A stretch of DNA of 64,000 nt from NCBI RefSeq assembly GCF_003259225.1, contig NZ_QHJF01000001.1, positions 170,926 through 234,925 of the forward strand. Direction: 5' to 3'. This document shows, in pieces, positions 37,102 to 46,090 of the stretch. Origin of the DNA: Marinomonas arctica. GTDB taxonomy: Bacteria > Pseudomonadota > Gammaproteobacteria > Pseudomonadales > Marinomonadaceae. Each line of letters opens with the position of its first letter. The first letter of the stretch is position 1. The notes under the pieces are model-generated. The model searched no databases. It saw only the letters and a list, made by a program, of their open reading frames with translations, and had not been told where the DNA came from. A program made the translations under genes and the position numbers.

Positions 37102-37141
37102 ACTATTTTGTTAACAGACTAAAACACTCACACAAAATAGT
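37102..37141. promoter_or_regulatory. Inverted repeat in the divergent puuA1 / puuB1 promoter region
   Basis: Arms ACTATTTTG and CAAAATAGT are perfectly complementary, 22 nt apart, roughly midway between the two starts. They could be two half-sites for a shared regulator; none is encoded next to the pair. Confidence 0.4.
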
Positions 37142-37207
37142 CATACCAAAACAACGCATTAACTTAACAAGCCTTTATTGCTGTTTGTTTTCATAGGAGC
37201 CCAACGT

Positions 37208-38485
37208 TTGAACACACACGAAGCAACCTACTACGCGGCGAGCGCCAATCAACGGACAGATTACCCCACTTTACACGGCGAGCAAGAGGCGGATATTTGC
37301 ATTATCGGTGGTGGTTTCACGGGGGTATCTGCGGCGTTACACCTTGCCGAAGCTGGCTTTAATGTCAGCTTAGTCGAAGCCAATAAAATTGGCTGGGGCG
37401 CGTCAGGTCGCAATGGTGGGCAACTGTGCCAAGGCCACAACATGAGCCACGAGACCATGGTCAAGCACGTAGGCAAACACATAGCCGATCAGCTTTGGCA
37501 AAGCTCTGTCGATTCCGTCGCCCTAGTCAAAGACCTAATCAAACGTCATGGCATAGAATGTGATTTAAGCGATGGCGTTTTACACGTCGCCAGCAAACGC
37601 CGTCACGCAGAGGACTTTAAAAACGAAGTTGAGTACAAGCATACGCAATTAACTTACCAAGACGTGAATTATCTCAACGCAGAAGAGGTGTCGACATTAC
37701 TCGGCACAGAACATTTTTATGGCGGTGAACTCTACCGTGACGGCGCCCACCTCCACCCACTTAATTTTGTCTTAGGGATGGCCAAGGCAGCCACACAGCA
37801 TGGCGCCACGCTTTATGAAAACACCGCAGTCCTGTCCTATCAAACAGGAGAAAGACCCGAAGTGGTGACCGAACAAGGTAAAATACGCTGCCGCTACTTA
37901 CTCTTCGCCTGCAACGGCTATTTAGGCAAACTCAATCACTCAGCCGCGAAAAAAATCATGCCGATTAACAATTTCATCATAGCGACCGAGCCGTTGAGCG
38001 ATGACATTGCCAATCGCATCAATCCAGAACGTTTGGCTGTCGCGAATTCTCAATTTGTGGTGGATTATTTTAGACTATCAGCCGACAACCGTTTACTGTG
38101 GGGTGGCGGTGAGAATTATCGTCAACGCTTTCCAAACGACATTGCCAGCTTCGTCAAAAAGCACATGCTTAACGTGTATCCAGAATTGGCGAATCATAAG
38201 ATCGATTATGCTTGGGGAGGCACGTTAGCCATCACACTAAACCGTATGCCACACATCGCCAGACAAGAAGCCAATGTGTTTGTCGCACAAGGCTATTCTG
38301 GACACGGTGTGGCGTTGGCCACCTATGCCGGTGCGCTGTTTGCTAAAGCCGTACAGGGTTCACTAGAAGGCATAGACGCGTTTGAGCGCCTGCCGATGAA
38401 AGATTTCCCCGGCGGCACTCTATTGCGTTGGCCAGGACTGGTCGCTGGCATGCTGTATTATTCGACGCTGGACAAACTCCCTTAA
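37208..38485 (+). CDS. puuB: Gamma-glutamylpolyamine oxidase, copy 1 (FAD-dependent)
   Basis: A 425-residue DAO-type flavoprotein. The FAD-binding motif DICIIGGGFTGVSAALHLAE and the second site GWGASGRNGGQ are typical of PuuB, which oxidises gamma-glutamylputrescine to the aldehyde. C-terminal VFVAQGYSGHGVALATYAG is also conserved. The start is TTG with AGGAG 8 nt upstream; a further upstream TTG lacks one. It is opposite puuA copy 1 and resembles the PuuB-like gene at 44785 in layout but differs throughout. Confidence 0.88.
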   Translation: MNTHEATYYAASANQRTDYPTLHGEQEADICIIGGGFTGVSAALHLAEAGFNVSLVEANKIGWGASGRNGGQLCQGHNMSHETMVKHVGKHIADQLWQSSVDSVALVKDLIKRHGIECDLSDGVLHVASKRRHAEDFKNEVEYKHTQLTYQDVNYLNAEEVSTLLGTEHFYGGELYRDGAHLHPLNFVLGMAKAATQHGATLYENTAVLSYQTGERPEVVTEQGKIRCRYLLFACNGYLGKLNHSAAKKIMPINNFIIATEPLSDDIANRINPERLAVANSQFVVDYFRLSADNRLLWGGGENYRQRFPNDIASFVKKHMLNVYPELANHKIDYAWGGTLAITLNRMPHIARQEANVFVAQGYSGHGVALATYAGALFAKAVQGSLEGIDAFERLPMKDFPGGTLLRWPGLVAGMLYYSTLDKLP

Positions 38486-38504
38486 AACGGGCGCCGTCTT
38501 CATT

Positions 38505-39209
38505 CTACTGCTTTAGAAACTGACCAATCCACTTCATTAAGTGCGCAGATTGGATTTCTCCATCAACCAGCGAATCACGGGCAAGCATGGCTTGCTCGTG
38601 CGTCAACTGCTGACCATCGTATAAATCAATCAGAGCTTTTTCATACACCTTAGAAAATTCGGGATGGCCTTGAAACGTCAAAATATGCTGATCATAAAGC
38701 AGACCTGCGTTTTCACAAAAATCAGAACGTAAAATGACTCGCGCTCGCGCAGGCTTTTCCACCACCTGATCTTGATGAAAAGCACATAAAGCCAATTCTT
38801 CTGCCTCTGGCAACACAGGCAAAGACTCACAGACGGTATAGTGATGCACGCCCACTCCCCAGCCGCCTTGATACTTCTCAACACGACCACCCAATGCCCG
38901 AGCAATAACTTGATGACCAAAACAAATACCCACTAAAGGCCGCTGCATCTGATCAATGTCTTGGATAAGATCACATAAACGCAGAATCCAAGCGTCATCG
39001 GCATACGCATCGGCTTTAGAGCCAGTAATCAGCCAAGCATCACATTCTTGTGCACCGTGAGGAAAGACCCCTAGGCGCACATCGTAAGTAACAAAGTCGA
39101 AATCCCTTTGCTTTTTCCCAAGCTGTTCAGCAAACATATTCGCATAAGAGGGAAACTCACCCAATAAAGAATCCGGGGTGATGCCTGCCGCAAGAATACC
39201 TATTTTCAT
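38505..39209 (-). CDS. Class I glutamine amidotransferase-like protein
   Basis: A 234-residue GATase1 protein. The nucleophile elbow GICFGHQ supplies Cys (about residue 95), and the His-Glu pair is in FQGHPEFS. It contains no synthetase domain and is unlike PuuD, which belongs to peptidase family C26 and has a different motif set, so it is not labelled puuD. By position it may hydrolyse or transfer an amide in polyamine catabolism. It lies 43 nt upstream of potI on the same strand. Confidence 0.8.
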   Translation of the reverse strand: MKIGILAAGITPDSLLGEFPSYANMFAEQLGKKQRDFDFVTYDVRLGVFPHGAQECDAWLITGSKADAYADDAWILRLCDLIQDIDQMQRPLVGICFGHQVIARALGGRVEKYQGGWGVGVHHYTVCESLPVLPEAEELALCAFHQDQVVEKPARARVILRSDFCENAGLLYDQHILTFQGHPEFSKVYEKALIDLYDGQQLTHEQAMLARDSLVDGEIQSAHLMKWIGQFLKQ

Positions 39210-39252
39210 TCATTTGTCCTTAAACAACGGTTTCTCAATACAAAGCTGCATA

Positions 39253-40071
39253 CTATTTATTGACATCGTTATAACGACTCTGTCTGTGCAAAATCACTAT
39301 CGCAGCAATCACCGCGATCGACACAGCGACAATCATTAATGTTGCCAATGCGTTCACCTCGGGTGTCACACCTAGGCGTACTTTTGAAAAAATCACCATC
39401 GGCAAGGTACTGTTACCCGGACCCGACACAAAGCTGGCAATGACCAGATCATCCAGTGACAGGGTAAAAGACAGCAACCAACCAGAAATTATCGCTGGTG
39501 CAATCAAAGGCAACGTGATCAGGAAAAACAAAGATGTCGGTTTCGCTCCTAAATCCATGGCCGCTTCTTCTAGGGTTTCATCTAACGACGCCAGACGAGA
39601 TTGCACCACCACGGCCACATAGGCCAAACAAAAAGTCGTGTGAGCAATCACTATGGTCATTACACCACGCCCTGCAGGCCAACCAAACATGTTTTCCAAT
39701 GACACAAACAACAGCAACAGAGACAAACCTGTAATGACTTCTGGCATCACCAGAGGCGCTGTCACCCAACCTGTTAGCATGGCTTTGCCAACAAACTTGC
39801 GCATTCGACTCAAGACAAAGCCCGCTAAAGTGCCCAGCACAGACGCCAGCGTGGCGCTGATAAAGGCAATCTTTAAACTTACCCAAGCTGCGCTCATGAT
39901 CTGTTCATTTCGAAACAGCTCTGCGTACCACTTTAATGACCAGCCGCCCCATACCGTGACCAGTTTCGAGTCATTAAAACTGTACACAATCATGGCAATA
40001 ATCGGTGCATACAAAAACACAAAACCCGCACCAGACATAAATTTTAAGGTCAAAGAATTACCCTGTTTCAT
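39253..40071 (-). CDS. potI: Putrescine ABC transporter permease PotI
   Basis: A 272-residue inner-membrane permease with six transmembrane segments, PotI/PotC type. The coupling loop EEAAMDLGAKPTSLFFLITLP and the N-terminal FLYAPIIAMIVYSFNDSK are characteristic. Its start overlaps the potH stop by 4 nt (ATGA). It works with PotF, PotG and PotH in putrescine import. Confidence 0.92.
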   Translation of the reverse strand: MKQGNSLTLKFMSGAGFVFLYAPIIAMIVYSFNDSKLVTVWGGWSLKWYAELFRNEQIMSAAWVSLKIAFISATLASVLGTLAGFVLSRMRKFVGKAMLTGWVTAPLVMPEVITGLSLLLLFVSLENMFGWPAGRGVMTIVIAHTTFCLAYVAVVVQSRLASLDETLEEAAMDLGAKPTSLFFLITLPLIAPAIISGWLLSFTLSLDDLVIASFVSGPGNSTLPMVIFSKVRLGVTPEVNALATLMIVAVSIAVIAAIVILHRQSRYNDVNK

Positions 40072-41003
40072 TCGACCTCCTTATTGCTATTGCGCACATA
40101 CATAATCGGACCCACTAAGACAATCAACATCATCACAGCGACGGCCGACGCCATAGGCCAATCACGGTTTTGGAAGAATTCATCCCATAACACACGACCA
40201 ATCATCAAGGTGTCGGACCCACCCAACAGAGCCGGGATCACATATTCGCCAACCGCCGGAATAAACACCAACAAACAACCCGCAATAATGCCTGCCTTCG
40301 CCAACGGCAAAGTGACCAAGAAAAAGGATTGGTACGGTTTAGCCCCTAAATCCTGAGCCGCATCGATCAGATTCAAGTCCATCTTTTCTAACGAGGTATA
40401 AAGCGGCAAAATCATAAAAGGCAAATAGGTATACACAATGCCCAAATACACCGCAAACTCGGTCTGTAATATTTGCAAAGGTTGATCAATGAGACCTGTC
40501 GCCATCAAAACATCATTCACCAAGCCATCTTTTCTCAGCAGTACCATCCAAGCGTATACACGCAACAAAAAGGACGTCCAAAACGGCAAAATCACCAAAG
40601 CCAACAATATAATGCGCTTCGTGGGACCACTACGCGCAATCAAATAGGCAATTGGAAAGCCAATCAACAAGGCAAAAAACGTCGAGATAGCAGCAATTTT
40701 TAACGAGCTTAAATACGCATCCAAATAGAAGCGCGACTCGAATAGATACAGGTAATTACCAAAATTAATCTTAAAGGTAAGATACGCACTGCTCGAGTCC
40801 CATTGTAATAACGGCGAATACGGTGGAATGGCAATGACCGCTTCTGCGAGTGATATTTTAAATACCACCAAGAAAGGGATAAAGAAAAACGCCGCCAACC
40901 ACAACATGGGAACCAAAATAACCGCCGCACGTCCGAGGCGAAGCTCAGACAAGCGCCAAGTCAAACGGTGTTTTTTCTTGTCTATTGTCGTCTCACTCAT
41001 CAT
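40068..41003 (-). CDS. potH: Putrescine ABC transporter permease PotH
   Basis: A permease of about 311 residues with six transmembrane segments. The conserved coupling loop reads DAAQDLGAKPYQSFFLVTLP, and LPFWTSFLLRVYAWMVLL is typical of PotH/PotB. The frame runs 19 codons further upstream into potG, but the ATG at 41003, which overlaps the potG stop as ATGA, gives the normal N-terminus. The 4-nt overlaps at both ends show tight coupling within potFGHI. Confidence 0.92.
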   Translation of the reverse strand: MMSETTIDKKKHRLTWRLSELRLGRAAVILVPMLWLAAFFFIPFLVVFKISLAEAVIAIPPYSPLLQWDSSSAYLTFKINFGNYLYLFESRFYLDAYLSSLKIAAISTFFALLIGFPIAYLIARSGPTKRIILLALVILPFWTSFLLRVYAWMVLLRKDGLVNDVLMATGLIDQPLQILQTEFAVYLGIVYTYLPFMILPLYTSLEKMDLNLIDAAQDLGAKPYQSFFLVTLPLAKAGIIAGCLLVFIPAVGEYVIPALLGGSDTLMIGRVLWDEFFQNRDWPMASAVAVMMLIVLVGPIMYVRNSNKEVE

Positions 41004-42154
41004 GACATCAATACCACGCAGCTGTCTGGGTCCCAGGAAAGATACACATTGTCTTCCCAAGTTAAACGGCTACCCATCTCACGAGAAACGTTAGGCTGAG
41101 TGATACGCAGTTCTTTACCAGAAGCAAGACGCACCTTAAACACAGACTGACTTCCCATGTAAGCCACATCAGAAATAATGCCCATGGCACCATTTACTTC
41201 GATGTCTACAGGCTCACGGCTGATATAAATTTTTTCAGGTCGAATAGCCACGCTGACTTCTTGATTAGGCGCACAACTGATGCCGTGATCCACTTGCAGC
41301 AAGGCATCTAAGTCTGGGCTTTGAATCGACACACTATCACGCTCATCTTCCACGACAACGCCGTCAAAAAGATTCACATTGCCAATAAATTCCGCGACAA
41401 AACGACTCTTAGGGTATTCATAAACTTCATGAGGCTCAGCGGTCTGAACTATTTCACCGTTGTTCATGACACCAATACGCGTGGCCAAGGTCATCGCTTC
41501 TTCTTGGTCATGGGTCACCACCACAAAGGTAATGCCTAGCTCATCTTGTAAACGCATCAGTTCAAACTGAGTTTCCTCACGGAGTTTTTTATCCAGTGCG
41601 CCTAACGGCTCGTCCAATAGCAACAACTTTGGGCGTTTAACCAAAGCACGAGCCAAGGCCACACGTTGACGCTGACCACCCGACAACATATGAGGTTTGC
41701 GCTTCGCCAAATGCCCCAGCTGCACCATGTCCAAAATTTCGCTCACCCGTCTATTCACTTCTGGGCTTTTTATACCCTCACGTTTTAAGCCAAACGCCAC
41801 ATTGGCTTCCACCGACAAATGTGGGAACAAAGCATAAGACTGGAACATCATATTGACTGGACGCTCCCAAGGTGGAATGCCCGTCATATCCACACCATCA
41901 ATTAAAATACGACCCGATGTAGGCTCTTCAAATCCAGCCAACATTCGCAATAAGGTACTTTTCCCTGAACCAGAACCACCCAATAAGCAAAAAAGCTCAT
42001 TTCGATAAATATCCAAGGACACGGAATTCACCGCCGTAAACTGACCAAACTGCTTGGTAATTTGTTCAATTTGCACAAAAGGTTTTGCGTCTTGTTGACG
42101 CCATGTCGGCACAGATTTCGTCTGTACAGCAGAGGGATTGGGAAAAGCAGACAT
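41000..42154 (-). CDS. potG: Putrescine ABC transporter ATP-binding protein PotG
   Basis: A 384-residue ABC ATPase: Walker A GGSGSGKSTLLRMLAG, Q-loop MMFQSYALFPHLSV, signature LSGGQRQRVALARALV, Walker B LLLLDEPLGALD and H-loop VVTHDQEEA. The C-terminal TOBE domain (about 290-380) contains IRPEKIYIS. It powers putrescine import. The opening residues include FVQIEQITKQFGQFTAVN, like PotG of E. coli. Confidence 0.93.
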   Translation of the reverse strand: MSAFPNPSAVQTKSVPTWRQQDAKPFVQIEQITKQFGQFTAVNSVSLDIYRNELFCLLGGSGSGKSTLLRMLAGFEEPTSGRILIDGVDMTGIPPWERPVNMMFQSYALFPHLSVEANVAFGLKREGIKSPEVNRRVSEILDMVQLGHLAKRKPHMLSGGQRQRVALARALVKRPKLLLLDEPLGALDKKLREETQFELMRLQDELGITFVVVTHDQEEAMTLATRIGVMNNGEIVQTAEPHEVYEYPKSRFVAEFIGNVNLFDGVVVEDERDSVSIQSPDLDALLQVDHGISCAPNQEVSVAIRPEKIYISREPVDIEVNGAMGIISDVAYMGSQSVFKVRLASGKELRITQPNVSREMGSRLTWEDNVYLSWDPDSCVVLMS

Positions 42155-42220
42155 AACCTACGACCTATCAAAATGAGCGAGAAAAAATAGCGGAGCCAGA
42201 AAGCTCCGCCGATACGTCGA

Positions 42221-43306
42221 CTAACGACCCGTTTTAATGTTAGTCCATGCACGCGTTAAAGAACGATCAAAACGCGCAGTATGAGCCACTTGCACATAAA
42301 GCTTATCCTTCACCGCTTGGGTAGGATAAATGCCCTTATTCGATAGAATTGCTTCATCTAACAATGGCTCAGCGGCTTTATTGGGCACGGCATAATACAC
42401 ATAGTTAGAGATAGACGCAGCTACTTCAGGACGTAAAATATAATCAATAAACGCCAACGCGGCTTCTGGGTGTGGCGCGTCCGCTGGTACGGCCATCAAA
42501 TCAAACCACACCAAGGTCCCTTCTTTTGGAATCGAATAATTGATCTCAATACCTTGACCCGCTTCTTCTGCACGACCTTGTGATTGCAGAATGTCTCCGT
42601 TGTAACCTACCGCGACACAGATTTCGCCGTTGGCTAAATCGGAAATATAGGTACTAGAGTGGAAGTATTTGATGTTTTGACGCGCCTCAGTCATCAATTT
42701 CGCAGACGCTGTTAATTCATCCCCATCCTCTGAGTTAGGGTCCACGCCACGGTAATTATGCACAATAGACATAATTTCGGCTGGCGAATCCAACACAGCG
42801 ATACCACAATCTTTCAGTTTCGCCGCAATCGCTGGGTTAAACAGTACATCCCAAGAGTCCAACTCCGTGGTGCCTAATCGCTCTTCGATCATCTTAGTAT
42901 TGTAGCCAATACCAATGGTTCCCCATGCGTAAGGAATATTGTGCTGATTGCCCGCGTCATGTTTTTCGATTTGCTTAAGTAAAGTCGCGTCTAGGTTGCC
43001 CACATTACTCAACTTACTCTTGTCTATTGTCTGGTAAACACCCGCTTTCACTTGGCGCTCAAAAAAAGAATTCGATGGCATTACCACATCGTAACCAGAA
43101 CCACCTGCCATCATTTTGGCTTCTAATGCTTCGTTACTGTCATACACATCATAATTCACCTTAATGCCGGTCTCAGCGGTGAATTGCTCTAACGTACCTG
43201 GTGCCATGTAATCGGACCAGTTGTAAATATTAACCACTTGCTCTGCAGAAACCGTTGCAGAGCAAGCCGCGCATGCGAGCATTAAACCAAGTGTCTTCTT
43301 TTTCAT
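42221..43306 (-). CDS. potF: Putrescine-binding periplasmic protein PotF
   Basis: A 361-residue solute-binding protein with a signal peptide (MKKKTLGLMLACAACSATVSA). Family features include VVNIYNWSDYMAPGTLEQF and YDVYDSNEALEAKMMAGGSG, then DVVMPSNSFFERQ. It captures putrescine for PotGHI. The ATG at 43306 is chosen because GGGAG precedes it by 8 nt. It is separated from potG by about 65 nt and lies 38 nt downstream of puuA copy 2. Confidence 0.93.
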   Translation of the reverse strand: MKKKTLGLMLACAACSATVSAEQVVNIYNWSDYMAPGTLEQFTAETGIKVNYDVYDSNEALEAKMMAGGSGYDVVMPSNSFFERQVKAGVYQTIDKSKLSNVGNLDATLLKQIEKHDAGNQHNIPYAWGTIGIGYNTKMIEERLGTTELDSWDVLFNPAIAAKLKDCGIAVLDSPAEIMSIVHNYRGVDPNSEDGDELTASAKLMTEARQNIKYFHSSTYISDLANGEICVAVGYNGDILQSQGRAEEAGQGIEINYSIPKEGTLVWFDLMAVPADAPHPEAALAFIDYILRPEVAASISNYVYYAVPNKAAEPLLDEAILSNKGIYPTQAVKDKLYVQVAHTARFDRSLTRAWTNIKTGR

Positions 43307-43359
43307 TGAGGGATCTCCCAATCAGCTAATAAAATTGGCCGAAGCCTATTACAACCTTT

Positions 43360-44703
43360 TTATAGATATGCTTCGTATTCCACATCAGAAATACGTCCGT
43401 AAATTTTTTCCTGCTCTTGTTCCTTTACCGCAGTAAACACTCTGACAAAGGTTTCTCCAAGATACTCACGCATAAATGCGCTGTCCTGAAAGGCTTCCGT
43501 TGCCATTTCCCAACGATTAGGAAGTGCTTCATAACGCTCAGAAAGCGAATAAGCGTCTCCCTCTATCGGCTGAGGTGGCAGCATCTTGGTCTCAATACCA
43601 TGTAATGCTGCTCCCAATATCGCCGCGAGCACAAGATACGGATTCGAATCCGCTCCAGCCACTCGATGCTCAATACGGCGTGCTTCACATTCACTGTCTG
43701 GAATGCGCACCGCCACCGTTCTATTCTCATAGCCCCAACTGGCAAAAGTAGGAGCATGAGCGCCATTTTGAAAACGTCGATATGAATTCATATGAGGCGC
43801 AAACACCAGCATGGATTCAGGCATGTGATTTAACAAACCAGCCACCGCATGGCGCATCATCAACGAACCGTCTTCATCACCGCTATCAAATACATTACGC
43901 CCAGTATCATCCAGCAAACTAAAATGCACATGCATACCGCTGCCGCTTTTTTTAGCATACGGTTTTGCCATAAAAGTCGCCCCTAAACCATTGCGACGTG
44001 CCACCCCTTTGATCAGGCGTTTAAAGAGAATCGCATGATCGGCGGATAATACTGCGTCATTGGTGTGTTGCATATTAATTTCGAACTGGCCAGGCCCTAA
44101 TTCAGACACAATGGTATCCGCGGGGATACCTTGGGCTTCACAGGCCTGACGCACCTCAGTAAAAAACCCCTCTAGACAATCCATTTCATCAATGGAGTAA
44201 CAATCAATTTCACTCAAACGGCGACCATTGCCGTCACTGATAATGGGTTCTTCTGGTCGGCGCTTGAATTCCGACTCGCCATCAAGAAGATAAAATTCCA
44301 ACTCAGTGGCCACCACAGGCGTTAACCCCAAGGCTTTATAGCGCTCAACAATACGCACTAGCAATTGGCGTGGATCAGGATAAAATGGCGAGCCATCCAT
44401 ATTGTACATCATCGCCAAAATCTGTCCGCGGGGTGACTCAGCCCAGGGCACAGAGGTAGGTTCGTCATACACAGGCAAACAAACGCCATCGGTATCACCG
44501 GTTTCAAACACCAGGCCATTACCCAAAACATCATCGCCCCAGTTGTCAAAACCAATCACCGATTGTGGCAACTTAACCCCTTGAGTCATCACACTTTCAA
44601 GCCCACTGGCGGGGATACGTTTGCCTCGAAGATTGCCATTTAAATCAGCAATAAATAAATCAAACTCTTTATTGTCTTTATTCCCTTTATATATTTCCGA
44701 CAT
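43360..44703 (-). CDS. puuA: Gamma-glutamylputrescine synthetase, copy 2 (glutamine synthetase family)
   Basis: A 447-residue PuuA-type enzyme. Visible are TELEFYLLDGE, SGMHVHFSLLDDTGRN, MNSYRRFQNGAHAPTFASWG and EHRVAGADSNPYLVLAA. It differs from copy 1 throughout but keeps all catalytic motifs. It directly precedes potF and follows puuB copy 2, so this copy is the one embedded in the putrescine uptake operon and is the better candidate for true PuuA. ATP-dependent glutamylation of putrescine starts the pathway. Confidence 0.9.
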   Translation of the reverse strand: MSEIYKGNKDNKEFDLFIADLNGNLRGKRIPASGLESVMTQGVKLPQSVIGFDNWGDDVLGNGLVFETGDTDGVCLPVYDEPTSVPWAESPRGQILAMMYNMDGSPFYPDPRQLLVRIVERYKALGLTPVVATELEFYLLDGESEFKRRPEEPIISDGNGRRLSEIDCYSIDEMDCLEGFFTEVRQACEAQGIPADTIVSELGPGQFEINMQHTNDAVLSADHAILFKRLIKGVARRNGLGATFMAKPYAKKSGSGMHVHFSLLDDTGRNVFDSGDEDGSLMMRHAVAGLLNHMPESMLVFAPHMNSYRRFQNGAHAPTFASWGYENRTVAVRIPDSECEARRIEHRVAGADSNPYLVLAAILGAALHGIETKMLPPQPIEGDAYSLSERYEALPNRWEMATEAFQDSAFMREYLGETFVRVFTAVKEQEQEKIYGRISDVEYEAYL

Positions 44704-44784
44704 ACAACATACTCTTCTAAAAATACGCTTCTAAAAATACGTTTAAAAAACGGGAGAATGCAAAAAATCAGTTGCTGAAAAATG

Positions 44785-46068
44785 TTAGATACCCAATTTG
44801 TCCCTCAGGCTGTAATACATGGCCCCCATGGCGGTATAAGGCACGCGCAAAAAACGCCCACCAGGGAAAGGGTATTGCGGCATGCTGGCAAACACATCAA
44901 AACGTGACCTATCGCCTTCTATGGCGTCCGCTAGAATTTCCCCCATCAAATGCGAGTTCGTTACCCCATGACCAGAATACCCTTGGGCATAATAAAGATT
45001 GTCGCCGATCTGGCCTACTTGTGGCATACGCATCATTGTCAACAAAAAATTCCCCGTCCACGCAAAATCTATCTTTACATCCTTGAGCATAGGATAAGTT
45101 TTGAGCATTTTACGACCAATTATAGCCTCTATTTTTGCGGGTTCACGGGCACCATAAGTAGTACCGCCGCCATAAATCAAACGCCCATCTGCCGACAAAC
45201 GGTAATAATCCAATAAATAATTGCCATCTTCGACACAGTGATCCGTCGGCAAAAGTTGTTTCTGTAATGCCTCAGAGAGCGGTTCCGTCGCAATCACCTG
45301 AGTGCCACAAGGCATGGCTTTCTTCTCCACGTCAGGAAGCAAACCAAACACATAGGCATTTCCCGCCACCACCAGCGTATTGGCGATAACGACACCGTCT
45401 GCCGTAATAGCTTTAATCGGCTTACCATGCTCAATTCGAATCACTTTCGAATCCTCATAGATCACCCCGCCTAAGGATTCAAACGCCCGTGCTTGGCCTA
45501 AAACCAAATTCAACGGCTGAATATGGCCACCATGTTTGTCCAACAGGCCTCCCACGTAACGCTCTGTACCAATGTGATCTTGGATGCCAGTGGCCGACAG
45601 CAGCGTCAAACCTTCATGACCATGGGCTTCCCACAGGGCTTTTTTGGCTTTTAGCCCCTCAAATTGCTTAGCATTGCAGGCGGCAAAAATATTGCCAGAC
45701 TTAAGGTCACACTCGATACCGTACCGCTCAACACGCTGACGAATCAGAGCTTGACCCGAAAACGCCATTGCAGCCATTTTTTGGCCAATTTCTTCACCGT
45801 ATTGCTGGGTAATGTAGTCTATATCGCGGTTAAAGCTATTTACAATCTGGCCACCATTTCGGCCAGAAGCGCCAAAACCAATTCGGCTGCCTTCTAAAAC
45901 CACCACCTTTTTGCCTTTTTCGGCAAGGCTCAACGCCGTGGAAATACCGGTAAATCCAGCACCGATAACACACACATCAAAGCGTTGCTCACCACTCAGT
46001 TTCGGGCGCAGCACTTTATCATTGGCAGAATCAGCGTAATACGAGTTCACATGAGTAGGCGCGGACAT
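44785..46068 (-). CDS. puuB: Gamma-glutamylputrescine oxidase, copy 2 (FAD-dependent)
   Basis: A 427-residue flavoprotein with FAD motif DVCVIGAGFTGISTALSLAE, GFGASGRNGGQIVNSF and C-terminal YYAQGYSGHGVTNSHLMG. It would oxidise gamma-glutamylputrescine to gamma-glutamyl-gamma-aminobutyraldehyde and H2O2. It lies 22 nt after puuC and 81 nt before puuA copy 2 on the same strand, forming a puuC-puuB-puuA-potFGHI unit. Confidence 0.9.
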   Translation of the reverse strand: MSAPTHVNSYYADSANDKVLRPKLSGEQRFDVCVIGAGFTGISTALSLAEKGKKVVVLEGSRIGFGASGRNGGQIVNSFNRDIDYITQQYGEEIGQKMAAMAFSGQALIRQRVERYGIECDLKSGNIFAACNAKQFEGLKAKKALWEAHGHEGLTLLSATGIQDHIGTERYVGGLLDKHGGHIQPLNLVLGQARAFESLGGVIYEDSKVIRIEHGKPIKAITADGVVIANTLVVAGNAYVFGLLPDVEKKAMPCGTQVIATEPLSEALQKQLLPTDHCVEDGNYLLDYYRLSADGRLIYGGGTTYGAREPAKIEAIIGRKMLKTYPMLKDVKIDFAWTGNFLLTMMRMPQVGQIGDNLYYAQGYSGHGVTNSHLMGEILADAIEGDRSRFDVFASMPQYPFPGGRFLRVPYTAMGAMYYSLRDKLGI

Positions 46069-46090
46069 AAATGAAGTACTCCTTTAAACA

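Noticed and set aside
39653..40105. 150-residue plus-strand frame opposite potI
   Set aside because: Antisense shadow of the potI/potH region; low-complexity Thr/Asn-rich translation.
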